From: Bacillota bacterium
GTDB lineage: Bacteria; Bacillota; Clostridia; Christensenellales; WQRI01
DNA: 49,611 nucleotides
Direction: 5' to 3'
Assembly: GCA_009786825.1 (NCBI GenBank)
Contig: WQRI01000004.1
Span: 1-49,611 of the forward strand
The notes under the pieces were generated by a model. That model was not told the DNA's origin and did no database searches. It saw only the letters and a program-made list of their open reading frames with translations. A program made the position numbers and the translations under genes. This document shows, in pieces, positions 8,181 to 15,458 of the stretch. How positions within the stretch are numbered: position 1 is the first letter of the stretch; each line of letters begins with the position of its first letter.

Positions 8181-8271
8181 AATAAATAGTTTAGATAAGA
8201 GTAAAAGCATATGAAACAAAAAAATCAAAATTCAAAATTAAAACAACCGCCAAATAAGTTTACATTGTATA

Positions 8272-8318
8272 AAAAAGAGGCTAGCAGAAAATAAAAAATC
8301 TACGCTAGTCTTTTTTTA
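8272..8318 (+). terminator. Rho-independent terminator
   Basis: The stem is GGCTAGC/GCTAGTC with an A run before and a T run (TTTTTTT) after. Its core is shared with the hairpins at 9401-9449 and 32979-33021, so this genome uses one recurrent terminator type. Confidence 0.75.
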
Positions 8319-8363
8319 TTAAGCGTAAACAAAAAACTAAAGACATATTCAAGTTTAAACGCT

Positions 8364-8391
8364 TTGAAATATTAGATGGTCGTGGTATAAT
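8364..8391 (+). promoter_or_regulatory. Promoter of the DUF1848 gene
   Basis: TTGAAA (8364-8369) and TATAAT (8386-8391) with a 16-base spacer, about 48 bases before the gene start. Confidence 0.6.
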
Positions 8392-8439
8392 TTATAAAGC
8401 AGAAAGAAAATAACGCTGAAAAAGAAAAGGAACAAGATT

Positions 8440-9396
8440 ATGATTTTAAGTGTAAGTAGGCGGACAGATATCCCAGCACTGTATAGTGAATGGTTTTTCG
8501 AGCGGCTTAGGGCAGGGTATTTTTTAGTGCCTAGTCCTTTTATTTTAAACAAGAAAATCGCAAGGGTAAATGTTTCACCAGTTAGAATTGAGCGCAACTT
8601 GTTAGGAGCGATTGACACCAATGCTAAGGGCGAGCAAGCAATTAGCGACAACATAGATGGGATTATGTTTTGGTCTAAAAATCCTGAGCCTATGATTAAG
8701 CGGCTTAGCGAATTGGAGAGTTTAGGTTACAGCAAGTATTGTTTTCTTTTTACGCTCAATCCGTACGGCGCGGAGATTGAGCAAAATGTGCCGCCTCTAA
8801 AAGAGCGAATTGATACTTTTAAGGAATTATCAAGTGCCGTAGGGGCAGATAGAGTTTTTTGGCGGTACGACCCTATTTTGCTCACAAGCGAATACGATGC
8901 AAGTTGGCACATGAATCAGTTCGAGATGCTAGCAACTCAACTTAACGGCTATACTAAAAATTGCAAATTTAGTTTTATTTTAGGCAAGCACCCAAAACTG
9001 CTTGCGCCTACATGTAGCCAGAAAATGCAATTAGCAAAAGCTTTTGCAGATATATCTAAAGCAAATGGCATACTGCTTGAGACTTGTGCGGTGGAAGAGG
9101 AGTTTTCAGACTTAGGCATATCGCAAAGCAAGTGCATAGACCCAGAGTTTTGGGAAGAGTATCTAAACGCAAAACGCAAGTCTAACAAACTTGATGGGCA
9201 AAGAAAAAACTGCTTGTGTATGCCAAGCGTGGATATAGGCATATACAATACTTGCAAGTTAGGTTGCATATATTGTTACGCTAATGGCTTTTACGCAAAC
9301 AGAGGCAAGCCAACCTGCCAAACAAAAACCCCACGAGGCGCCCAACTAGAGAATATTTACGAGCGCAAAATTGAACGGTCGTTTAATTATAGTTAA
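8440..9396 (+). CDS. DUF1848 family protein with C-terminal Fe-S type Cys motif
   Basis: The 318-residue protein opens with MILSVSRRTDIPA and contains GIMFWSKNP and FRYDP-like (WRYDPI) motifs, features of the DUF1848 family. Near the C-terminus is CKLGCIYCYAN (CxxxCxxC), a radical-SAM-like iron-sulfur motif typical of the family. The reaction is unknown. It is transcribed alone, with its own promoter and a terminator on each side. It begins the cargo block between the two recombinases and has no visible functional link to its neighbours. Confidence 0.85.
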   Translation: MILSVSRRTDIPALYSEWFFERLRAGYFLVPSPFILNKKIARVNVSPVRIERNLLGAIDTNAKGEQAISDNIDGIMFWSKNPEPMIKRLSELESLGYSKYCFLFTLNPYGAEIEQNVPPLKERIDTFKELSSAVGADRVFWRYDPILLTSEYDASWHMNQFEMLATQLNGYTKNCKFSFILGKHPKLLAPTCSQKMQLAKAFADISKANGILLETCAVEEEFSDLGISQSKCIDPEFWEEYLNAKRKSNKLDGQRKNCLCMPSVDIGIYNTCKLGCIYCYANGFYANRGKPTCQTKTPRGAQLENIYERKIERSFNYS

Positions 9397-9400
9397 AAGA

Positions 9401-9449
9401 AAAAAAGAGGTTAGCAGAATTCCAAAAATTCACGCTAGCCTCTTTTTTT
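9401..9449. terminator. Bidirectional terminator hairpin
   Basis: A 15-bp stem with one wobble (arms 9401-9415 and 9434-9449), with an A run on the left and a T run on the right. It can end transcription on either strand and closes the DUF1848 unit. Confidence 0.8.
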
Positions 9450-9513
9450 GATGGGTTTTTCCAACATAACAAATAGTAAAAAAATGGGTTAAAATAATTT
9501 CTATAAAATACAA

Positions 9514-9542
9514 TTGACTTTTTTATTTTGATTTGGTAAACT
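9514..9542 (+). promoter_or_regulatory. Promoter placed at the start codon of the AlbA_2 gene (leaderless)
   Basis: TTGACT (9514-9519) and TAAACT (9537-9542), 17-base spacer. Transcription would begin about 7 bases later, at the ATG (9549), and no ribosome site lies before that ATG. A leaderless mRNA is therefore likely. Confidence 0.55.
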
Positions 9543-9548
9543 ATAAAT

Positions 9549-10871
9549 ATGGAAAATAGCGTAATTGAATATAAATTAAAAGTAACTGAAGATATAGAAA
9601 AAACCATCGTTGCATTTTTGAACACGACAGGTGGCAAACTACTTATTGGCGTTGATAAAAATGGAGAAGTAGTAGGTCTTGAGAATGCAGACAAAGACAG
9701 TCTAGCCATTGCAGATAAAATAAGGCAAAATATAATACCTAGTGCAATCGGCTTATTTGATATAAATATTGAAGAGATGTCAAATAAGCACTATATTGTT
9801 GTTAGGGTTGCGGGAGGCATGGAAAAACCATACTATATAAAAAAATATGGGATGTCGCCAAAGGGTTGTTTTGTGCGAATAGGTTCGCAAAGCGTGCCTA
9901 TGGAGCAATCTGCAATAGATAGTCTTTACGCTAAGCGTGCTAAGAACACCTTGAAAAATATAGTAGCACCTAGACAAAACCTAACTTTTTCTATGCTTAA
10001 AATATTTTACAAAGAAAAAGGCATAGATGTAGAGGGCGAACATTTTCTTACAAACTTAGATTTAATTACTCAAGACGGCAAATATAATTATGTTGCTTAC
10101 TTAATGGCAGATAGCAATTCAAGTTCATTCAAAGTAGTTAGATATGAAGGCTTAGATAAAGTGAAAATCTTAAGTAAAAAAGATTATGGAAACACTAGCA
10201 TTCTAGTTGCCACAAAAAACATTTTAGAAAATCTAAATATTTTGAATACTACCACAGTTGAAATCACATATCCTAAGCGCATAGAAACAAGTTTGGTAGA
10301 CCCTGTTGCTCTTCGAGAGGCTGCGCTAAATGCACTTATTCATCACGACTACAGCAAAGGCACAGAGCCAGTTTTTGAGTTTTACGATGATAGGGTTGCT
10401 ATAACATCTTATGGGGGATTACCTATAGGGCTTACGCAAGAGGAGTTTTTTGCTGGGCGTTCATTGCCTAGAAACAGAGAACTTATGCGAATTTTCAAAG
10501 ATATGGAGTATGCAGAAAGTTTAGGTAGCGGAATGAACAGGATAATGAGCATTTACGGCAAAGACAGTTTTGATATCTCAGAAAACTTTTTAAGTGCGGT
10601 ATTTAAGTACGATGATAAAGTCCTTTCTCGTTTGAAAGAAAAAGCAAAAGATAAAGCCATAGAGGCAAAATCCGAGATAAACAAACTGCAAAGTGATATA
10701 TTGCAACTCATAAAAACAAACAATAATCTTTCTGCTAAGCAAATAGCAGAGACTATAGGGAATGCAACTGAAAGGACAATACAAAGAAATCTAGACACAT
10801 TGAAAGAAATAGGCTATATAGAACGTGTTGGCTCTAGAAAAACTGGTTCTTGGAAAATTGTTAGGCAATAA
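9549..10871 (+). CDS. AlbA_2 / HATPase-like putative transcriptional regulator
   Basis: The 440-residue protein starts with an AlbA_2 (Schlafen-like) nucleic-acid-binding domain (about 1-130, with FLNTTGGKLLIGV). A GHKL-ATPase-like segment follows (REAALNALIHHDYS near 258-271, and ESLGSGMNRI). A Lys/Glu-rich linker leads to a winged-helix domain (about 375-440, with SAKQIAETIGNATERTIQRN). This is the COG2865 family of predicted regulators, common in mobile DNA. It is probably cytoplasmic and DNA-binding, and may be autoregulated through its leaderless promoter. The DNA straight after its stop holds a decayed copy of the linker and winged helix. Confidence 0.85.
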   Translation: MENSVIEYKLKVTEDIEKTIVAFLNTTGGKLLIGVDKNGEVVGLENADKDSLAIADKIRQNIIPSAIGLFDINIEEMSNKHYIVVRVAGGMEKPYYIKKYGMSPKGCFVRIGSQSVPMEQSAIDSLYAKRAKNTLKNIVAPRQNLTFSMLKIFYKEKGIDVEGEHFLTNLDLITQDGKYNYVAYLMADSNSSSFKVVRYEGLDKVKILSKKDYGNTSILVATKNILENLNILNTTTVEITYPKRIETSLVDPVALREAALNALIHHDYSKGTEPVFEFYDDRVAITSYGGLPIGLTQEEFFAGRSLPRNRELMRIFKDMEYAESLGSGMNRIMSIYGKDSFDISENFLSAVFKYDDKVLSRLKEKAKDKAIEAKSEINKLQSDILQLIKTNNNLSAKQIAETIGNATERTIQRNLDTLKEIGYIERVGSRKTGSWKIVRQ

Positions 10872-10926
10872 ATGTCGTAATAAATGTCGTAATAAATGTC
10901 GTAATAAATGTCGTAGTAAGTATCGT
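10867..10926 (+). repeat. 12-bp tandem repeat, five units
   Basis: AATAAATGTCGT is repeated perfectly four times (10867-10914), followed by one degenerate unit to 10926. It overlaps the stop of the AlbA_2 gene. Genes of this family often carry four-residue repeats in the linker, so this is probably the linker of the neighbouring pseudogene. Confidence 0.85.
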
Positions 10927-11138
10927 AAAAATGGAACAAGACAATTAAAAAATAGCAATAGAATATTCAAACAATTAAAGGCACTTGAACAAATCAAAAT
11001 TGAAATGTCTCAAGTGCCCTTATTAATTGCGAACAACTAAAGCAATTAGGCATAACTTAGATAAACTTAAGCGAGAAGGGTTATTAATCAGGCACGGCGG
11101 TTGCTAGGGGCGGACATTGGGAAGTGGTAGAAAAGTAA
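10872..11138 (+). pseudogene. Decayed linker and winged-helix end of a second AlbA_2-type regulator
   Basis: After the 12-bp repeats, one frame reads TTKAIRHNLDKLKREGLLIRHGG (split here as TTKAIRHNLDKL and KREGLLIRHGG). A shifted frame then reads GGHWEVVEK and stops at 11138. Both match the usual winged-helix end of AlbA_2 regulators (compare RTIQRNLDTLKEIGYIERVG in the intact gene). Stops and at least one frameshift break it. It looks like the remains of a tandem paralog whose front part was deleted or recombined into the intact gene. Confidence 0.55.
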
Positions 11139-11208
11139 ATGCTAATTACATTATTTGGAATAAACATACACCGCTTGCTTTAAACCAAAGTCTTATGAGT
11201 GCTATTTG

Positions 11209-11357
11209 GTTTTGTTTGTTTCCCCATCGCCTTACCCTTTAAAAAGCACGCCAACAAAAAATTGTCAAGGGCGGTTTACTAAACCGTGCATTTACCCTTG
11301 ACAATTTTTTGTTGTGTGTGCTACTATACAAAAAGGCGGTGGGGAAACAAACAAAAC
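11209..11357. repeat. Long foldback (nested inverted repeat) element, about 150 bp
   Basis: The outer arms at 11209-11233 and 11333-11357 match at 24 of 25 positions. Inner arms at 11252-11271 and 11295-11314 match at 20 of 20. A third perfect hairpin (CGGTTTA/TAAACCG, 11272-11286) sits in the centre. The whole segment can fold into one long stem. Candidates are a MITE-like element, a transcription barrier before the defence operon, or a single-strand replication signal. I see no coding potential in it. Confidence 0.8.
11298..11327 (+). promoter_or_regulatory. Promoter inside the right arm of the foldback
   Basis: TTGACA (11298-11303) and TACTAT (11322-11327), 18-base spacer, pointing at the BREX operon about 270 bases away. 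Because it sits in an inverted repeat, the opposite strand carries TTGACA too (from 11268 leftward), without an equally good -10. Confidence 0.5.
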
Positions 11358-11594
11358 GAAAGCGCAAGCCCACCCTACACGCCACCACCCAAAAAATGTT
11401 TCCCTTAAGCCTGAAAAAGAAAAATAAACAGGATTTTGCGTGAAAAAAAATCTGCTTTCAAAATAAGACTTTTTCCGCTAAATATGATATAATAAAAGTA
11501 AGCCGTACATATACAAGGTGTTTTAGACTGTAGGGGAAGGCACTTTTGCTGTTGATGGCGGAAGAGAGATGAATAAAATGGAGATGTGTAAAAA
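11358..11594 (+). promoter_or_regulatory. Leader of the BREX operon with a -10 box
   Basis: No gene is visible. TATAAT (11488-11493) preceded by TG-like bases (ATGATATAAT) is a possible extended -10 without a good -35, about 100 bases before the first operon gene. GGAG (11580-11583) is the likely ribosome site for the GTG at 11595. Confidence 0.45.
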
Positions 11595-12956
11595 GTGAGA
11601 AAAGAAGTTTTGAGTGGGGATGAACTAAAAATTGTTGAAGCTTTTAGCGAGATTTTCCCTAATGGAAGTTTTTTAGATAGTGCAGATATAGATAGGCTAA
11701 GAGAAAATCTAAAAGAGATTCTGTCCTACACAGTTTCCAGTGACTTTCTCAAGAGCTTATTATCCAAAGTTTGTTTCAAAATTTATGATAGGTATTTTAG
11801 TATATATTCAGCAGTAAGCGATGAATTCTATCAAGTAATTGAAAGCATATTGGAGGAGCATTTTCAAAATGGATATAGCAGAATATACATATGCCAACTA
11901 TTTAATAAAATAAGAAACGAATCCGACTTATCAGAAGGCGTAAACCCAAACTTAAATGCAAACGCTTTTGGTGAAGTAATTGAGTTTTTGTCAGATGGTA
12001 AATATATAATGAATGGCAAGAGTGGTTTCTTAAGGCAATCTCGAAGCACGGAAAGCATCTTAGGAGTAGATGATGAAATTATAAATGCTGTTTTAGAGTT
12101 GCTTAAAGAGGGACAGTGGTTGACAGTAGAAGAAATACATAGTAAACTGTATTTTTATCCACCTGCAAGAATAAATGAAATTTTTGATAAGTCTGCTAAG
12201 GTTAGAGCAAAGTCAAAAGAGTGGCAAGAGATAATAGAAAAAACCAACTCAATTAGACCTGAATACATTCATGTTGAAACGGTTTATCTTACAGAAAGTG
12301 ATAAGACAAAAACTAGCAACACAATAGATGCGATGAGAGGATGCGATTTTTTCAAGGAAGAAAAAGATGAGTTGCTAGCAGTAGCAGGAAAGCTTTTAGA
12401 AAAGGCAAAAGAAGCAATAAGCAGTCAAGACGCTATCAAGGCAGATAAAGCATCAAACACGGCATCTACGATTATTGACTTAGCACAAACACTTATGCCA
12501 AAAGATGAAATATTGGCGAGCGAGTTGCTTGCTAGACTAATGCAGAGCGAGCCACAAGTTGTGAAAGGTATAATAGATGACTTTGGAGTAGAGGGTGTTG
12601 AAAAAGCACTTGCTTACAATTTTGATAGAGTATTACTAAATACTAACTCGCAGAAAGCGAGCACTTACAAGTCCAGAAAAAGCAAGGCTAGTAAAGAAGG
12701 CTGGGCTTCCAACTTTGTGAAATGGCTACAGAGTGTTGAAGGCAAATCCGAGAATACGGTAAACTCATATGCTAGTGCCGTGCTTAAAGTATTAAAAAAC
12801 GAAAGCCTGACCTATGAAGGGCTTGATGAGCGTTTGCTTGCGCGGATTATTGCTGATTACGACAGAGGCGGAGTAAACCAACATATAGGCGATGAAGGCA
12901 ACAGAACAGTAATTAATGGCTTAAAAGCCTTGCAAAGGTTTAGAGCTAGCATATAA
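11595..12956 (+). CDS. Unknown first protein of the BREX-type operon
   Basis: This 453-residue protein (GTG start) is not one I recognise. The middle (about 150-230) has a short helix-turn-helix-like segment (EGQWLTVEEIHSKLYFYP). An alanine-rich helical stretch lies around 265-320. The last 90 residues (WASNFVKWLQSVEGKSENTVNSY split across this motif) resemble the SAM-like N-terminal fold of tyrosine recombinases, but no catalytic domain follows. It may therefore bind DNA without cutting it. It precedes brxP by 76 bases on the same strand and probably belongs to the same defence operon. Confidence 0.7.
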   Translation: MRKEVLSGDELKIVEAFSEIFPNGSFLDSADIDRLRENLKEILSYTVSSDFLKSLLSKVCFKIYDRYFSIYSAVSDEFYQVIESILEEHFQNGYSRIYICQLFNKIRNESDLSEGVNPNLNANAFGEVIEFLSDGKYIMNGKSGFLRQSRSTESILGVDDEIINAVLELLKEGQWLTVEEIHSKLYFYPPARINEIFDKSAKVRAKSKEWQEIIEKTNSIRPEYIHVETVYLTESDKTKTSNTIDAMRGCDFFKEEKDELLAVAGKLLEKAKEAISSQDAIKADKASNTASTIIDLAQTLMPKDEILASELLARLMQSEPQVVKGIIDDFGVEGVEKALAYNFDRVLLNTNSQKASTYKSRKSKASKEGWASNFVKWLQSVEGKSENTVNSYASAVLKVLKNESLTYEGLDERLLARIIADYDRGGVNQHIGDEGNRTVINGLKALQRFRASI

Positions 12957-13032
12957 GTTTTATTATAAAGTGGAATAAAACTATAAGATGTGGCATTATA
13001 TGTGCTAAAAACATACACAAGGAGTTACATAA

Positions 13033-15414
13033 ATGTACTCATACGAATGGGATAAAGAAACAGGTGGGTTTGTTTTAAATACCAAACCGCAAGGCTTCTC
13101 TAAAGAGCCACGACCCGTGTGGTATCATGAATTAGACCTATTAGGCTTTGACAAATATTGGGTGTATCCAAAATGCAAAGAGACACCCATTATGTGGGCG
13201 GAGGCAACAAGCTACATATATAGAGGCAGAAAAATTGCTAAGATATCTGGCGGAAGCACTTACACAGCACCGAAGTTGGAGATAATAGAGCACTACCCAG
13301 AAGGCAAAAAAAGCGATGCCGAGTTTAAAGGTACAAAAGAAGATGCTTTTAAGTTTGATGTTAACGAAACAAACTCGCTTCAGTTAATAGATATTGAGCG
13401 ATTTGTAGGAAAAAACGCAAACTTAATGGATGCTTTAGCCAACAAAACAATAAAAGACCTTTACAATACTTACAAAAAGTTTCAACCGCAAATTGATGTA
13501 TTTCAAGTGGCTTTCTCGGGCGGTAAAGATAGCATTGTGCTTTTAGATTTGGTTAAAAGAGCAATACCCGAAAAAGACTTTATTGTTGTGTTCGCCGATA
13601 CGCAAATGGAATTTCCCGATACATACGACCTAGTTGACAAAGTGGAGGCACAACTAAAAACAGAAGGGATAACCTTTTTAAGAGCAAAAAGCCATTTAGA
13701 TATAATGTATACTTGGCAAGAGTTTGGACCACCGTCAAGCACTTTGAGGTGGTGTTGCACAGTGCATAAAACTGCACCACAATTGGCAAGAATAAGAGAG
13801 CACGAAGGAAAAAGCGATTTAATAAAGATGTCATTCATTGGCGTTAGGGCTGATGAAAGCTTAGCAAGAAGCGAGTATGACGCATTAGCGGAAGGCAGAA
13901 AAATCAGAAAACAATTTGCATATAGACCAATTTTAGAGTGGAGTAGTGCGGAGGTTTGGATGTATAAGATTAAAAGAAACCTAGAAATCAATGAGGCTTA
14001 TAAGAAGGGAAGCAGTCGTGCTGGGTGTATAGTATGCCCGATGTCAAAAGGACACAGCGAGTTTATTAGAAAAGCACTTTATCCTAATCAAAGTCAATCA
14101 TTCTACGAGTCAATTTACAACTCATACGGGATAACAAAGGACAGTGAGCAAGAACGATATGCGGAAAAAGGTATATGGAGATACCGTGCAAGCGGAAAAT
14201 CTCTTGCTAACTGCCATAGTCTTTTTTCAAACAGCACAGGCGAGGCGCAAATAGTTTTACACCTAGGAGTACCTAAGGTCAGTTGGAAGGAGTGGATGAA
14301 AACTTTGGGTGGTTTAACACAGATAAGCGAGCACACCTTTGAATTAAAAATAGAAGGAAAAAAAATTGATTTTAAGGTGAAAGAAAAGCAAGACGGACTA
14401 GAGATTATTTATAGCTCGAAAATAGCAAAAGAAGCATCAAGCATAAATAAGTTGTTCAAACAAGTGTTTATCAAATCAACGCACTGTATAATGTGTAAAG
14501 CTTGCGAAGCAAACTGCCCTACAGGGAATATAGATTCTACTGGCGGAAATTTAAAGATAGAGGGATGCACACAGTGTTTAATGTGCCACACAGTTGCTGA
14601 TGGGTGTTTAGTTTATCAGTCTAGGAAAGTTCCAAAAGGAGATGGAAGAATGTCTAAAAGTATAAGTGCTTATTCAACGCACGCGCCAAAAAAAGATTGG
14701 GTATTTGATTTTTTAAGATTACAAGAAAAATATTTCCAACAAGCAGGACTCTCTTCGAGAAAGCAAGATGAGTTTAAGAAGTTTTTAAGGCACGCAGGCT
14801 TATTGGAAAAAGACAGCATTAGTGGTTTTTCACAATCGCTTTCAATGGCTAATGGAGAGTCTACTGTCTTAGGTTTGATATTATCCAATCTTGCTTATAG
14901 TACCCAAATAGGCTGGTGGATTAAGAATGTAAGAGGGTTTAATAGCAGAGATGATTTAAGAGGTTTGTTATTAGGCTTTGACCAAACTGAGGGAAGTATA
15001 AAAAATGCGTTGCAAGAGTTCCCGTTGCTGTTAGATATCTTCGAACCTGTTGGCTTAGGACGTGTAGAGCGTAAAGTAAGCAAAAGCGGTAAAGAGGGGC
15101 AAGTAGAAGGTTTTACTAGACTTAGCTGGGAAAATCCTGAGCCTGCTGTGATATTGTATTCGCTCTACAAAATGGCAGAGAAAAACGGTGGACTGTATGA
15201 GTATAGACTAGAAAGGTTAATGGACTTTGATATAGATGGTGAGGGTATTTCGCCCGCGCAAATTTTTGGTTTAAGTGCAGAAGCGCTCTCGCAGGTACTA
15301 GTAGAGATAAGTGTAAGGTATCCAGAGTTTGCCGAGTATAGCCAAACGCACGGACTTAAAATACTAAAGCTAAAAAAAGAAAAGACAAGTAAAGAAATTT
15401 TGGAGTTGCTTTGA
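13033..15414 (+). CDS. brxP: BrxP-like PAPS-reductase-family protein with ferredoxin clusters
   Basis: The 793-residue protein carries the PP-loop SGGKDS (162-167) of the PAPS-reductase/ATP-pyrophosphatase fold. A C-x2-C pair follows (GCIVCPM, about 331-334). Two ferredoxin-like Cys groups come next: CIMCKACEANC (485-495) and CTQCLMC...C (512-525). BREX type 4 systems are defined by such a PAPS-reductase-domain protein in place of the usual PglX methylase. It may be the DNA-modifying or sensing part; the chemistry is not shown here. It has an AAGGAG ribosome site and is followed by brxC, pglZ and brxL in the same direction. Confidence 0.8.
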   Translation: MYSYEWDKETGGFVLNTKPQGFSKEPRPVWYHELDLLGFDKYWVYPKCKETPIMWAEATSYIYRGRKIAKISGGSTYTAPKLEIIEHYPEGKKSDAEFKGTKEDAFKFDVNETNSLQLIDIERFVGKNANLMDALANKTIKDLYNTYKKFQPQIDVFQVAFSGGKDSIVLLDLVKRAIPEKDFIVVFADTQMEFPDTYDLVDKVEAQLKTEGITFLRAKSHLDIMYTWQEFGPPSSTLRWCCTVHKTAPQLARIREHEGKSDLIKMSFIGVRADESLARSEYDALAEGRKIRKQFAYRPILEWSSAEVWMYKIKRNLEINEAYKKGSSRAGCIVCPMSKGHSEFIRKALYPNQSQSFYESIYNSYGITKDSEQERYAEKGIWRYRASGKSLANCHSLFSNSTGEAQIVLHLGVPKVSWKEWMKTLGGLTQISEHTFELKIEGKKIDFKVKEKQDGLEIIYSSKIAKEASSINKLFKQVFIKSTHCIMCKACEANCPTGNIDSTGGNLKIEGCTQCLMCHTVADGCLVYQSRKVPKGDGRMSKSISAYSTHAPKKDWVFDFLRLQEKYFQQAGLSSRKQDEFKKFLRHAGLLEKDSISGFSQSLSMANGESTVLGLILSNLAYSTQIGWWIKNVRGFNSRDDLRGLLLGFDQTEGSIKNALQEFPLLLDIFEPVGLGRVERKVSKSGKEGQVEGFTRLSWENPEPAVILYSLYKMAEKNGGLYEYRLERLMDFDIDGEGISPAQIFGLSAEALSQVLVEISVRYPEFAEYSQTHGLKILKLKKEKTSKEILELL

Positions 15415-15458
15415 TTTGAAACAAGGCACAAAAAGTATTGTACATAAGGAAACACATT

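Larger units (their letters stand above)
8074..8439. other. Junction region after the first recombinase
   Basis: No gene is visible here. The stretch holds the cotJC-like att scar (8141-8180), then AT-rich DNA, a terminator hairpin (8272-8318) and the promoter of the next gene. It is the probable edge between the phage-like element and the cargo block. Confidence 0.6.

Noticed and set aside
10867-10926. Possible CRISPR or iterons (12-bp repeats)
   Set aside because: There are no spacers, and it fits the repetitive linker of AlbA_2-type genes.
10825-11040. Open frame with NKCR repeats
   Set aside because: It overlaps the end of the AlbA_2 gene in another frame and is a product of the 12-bp repeats and the pseudogene.
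13503-13991. 162-codon minus-strand frame
   Set aside because: It is the complement of the conserved PP-loop domain of brxP and has no start signals.
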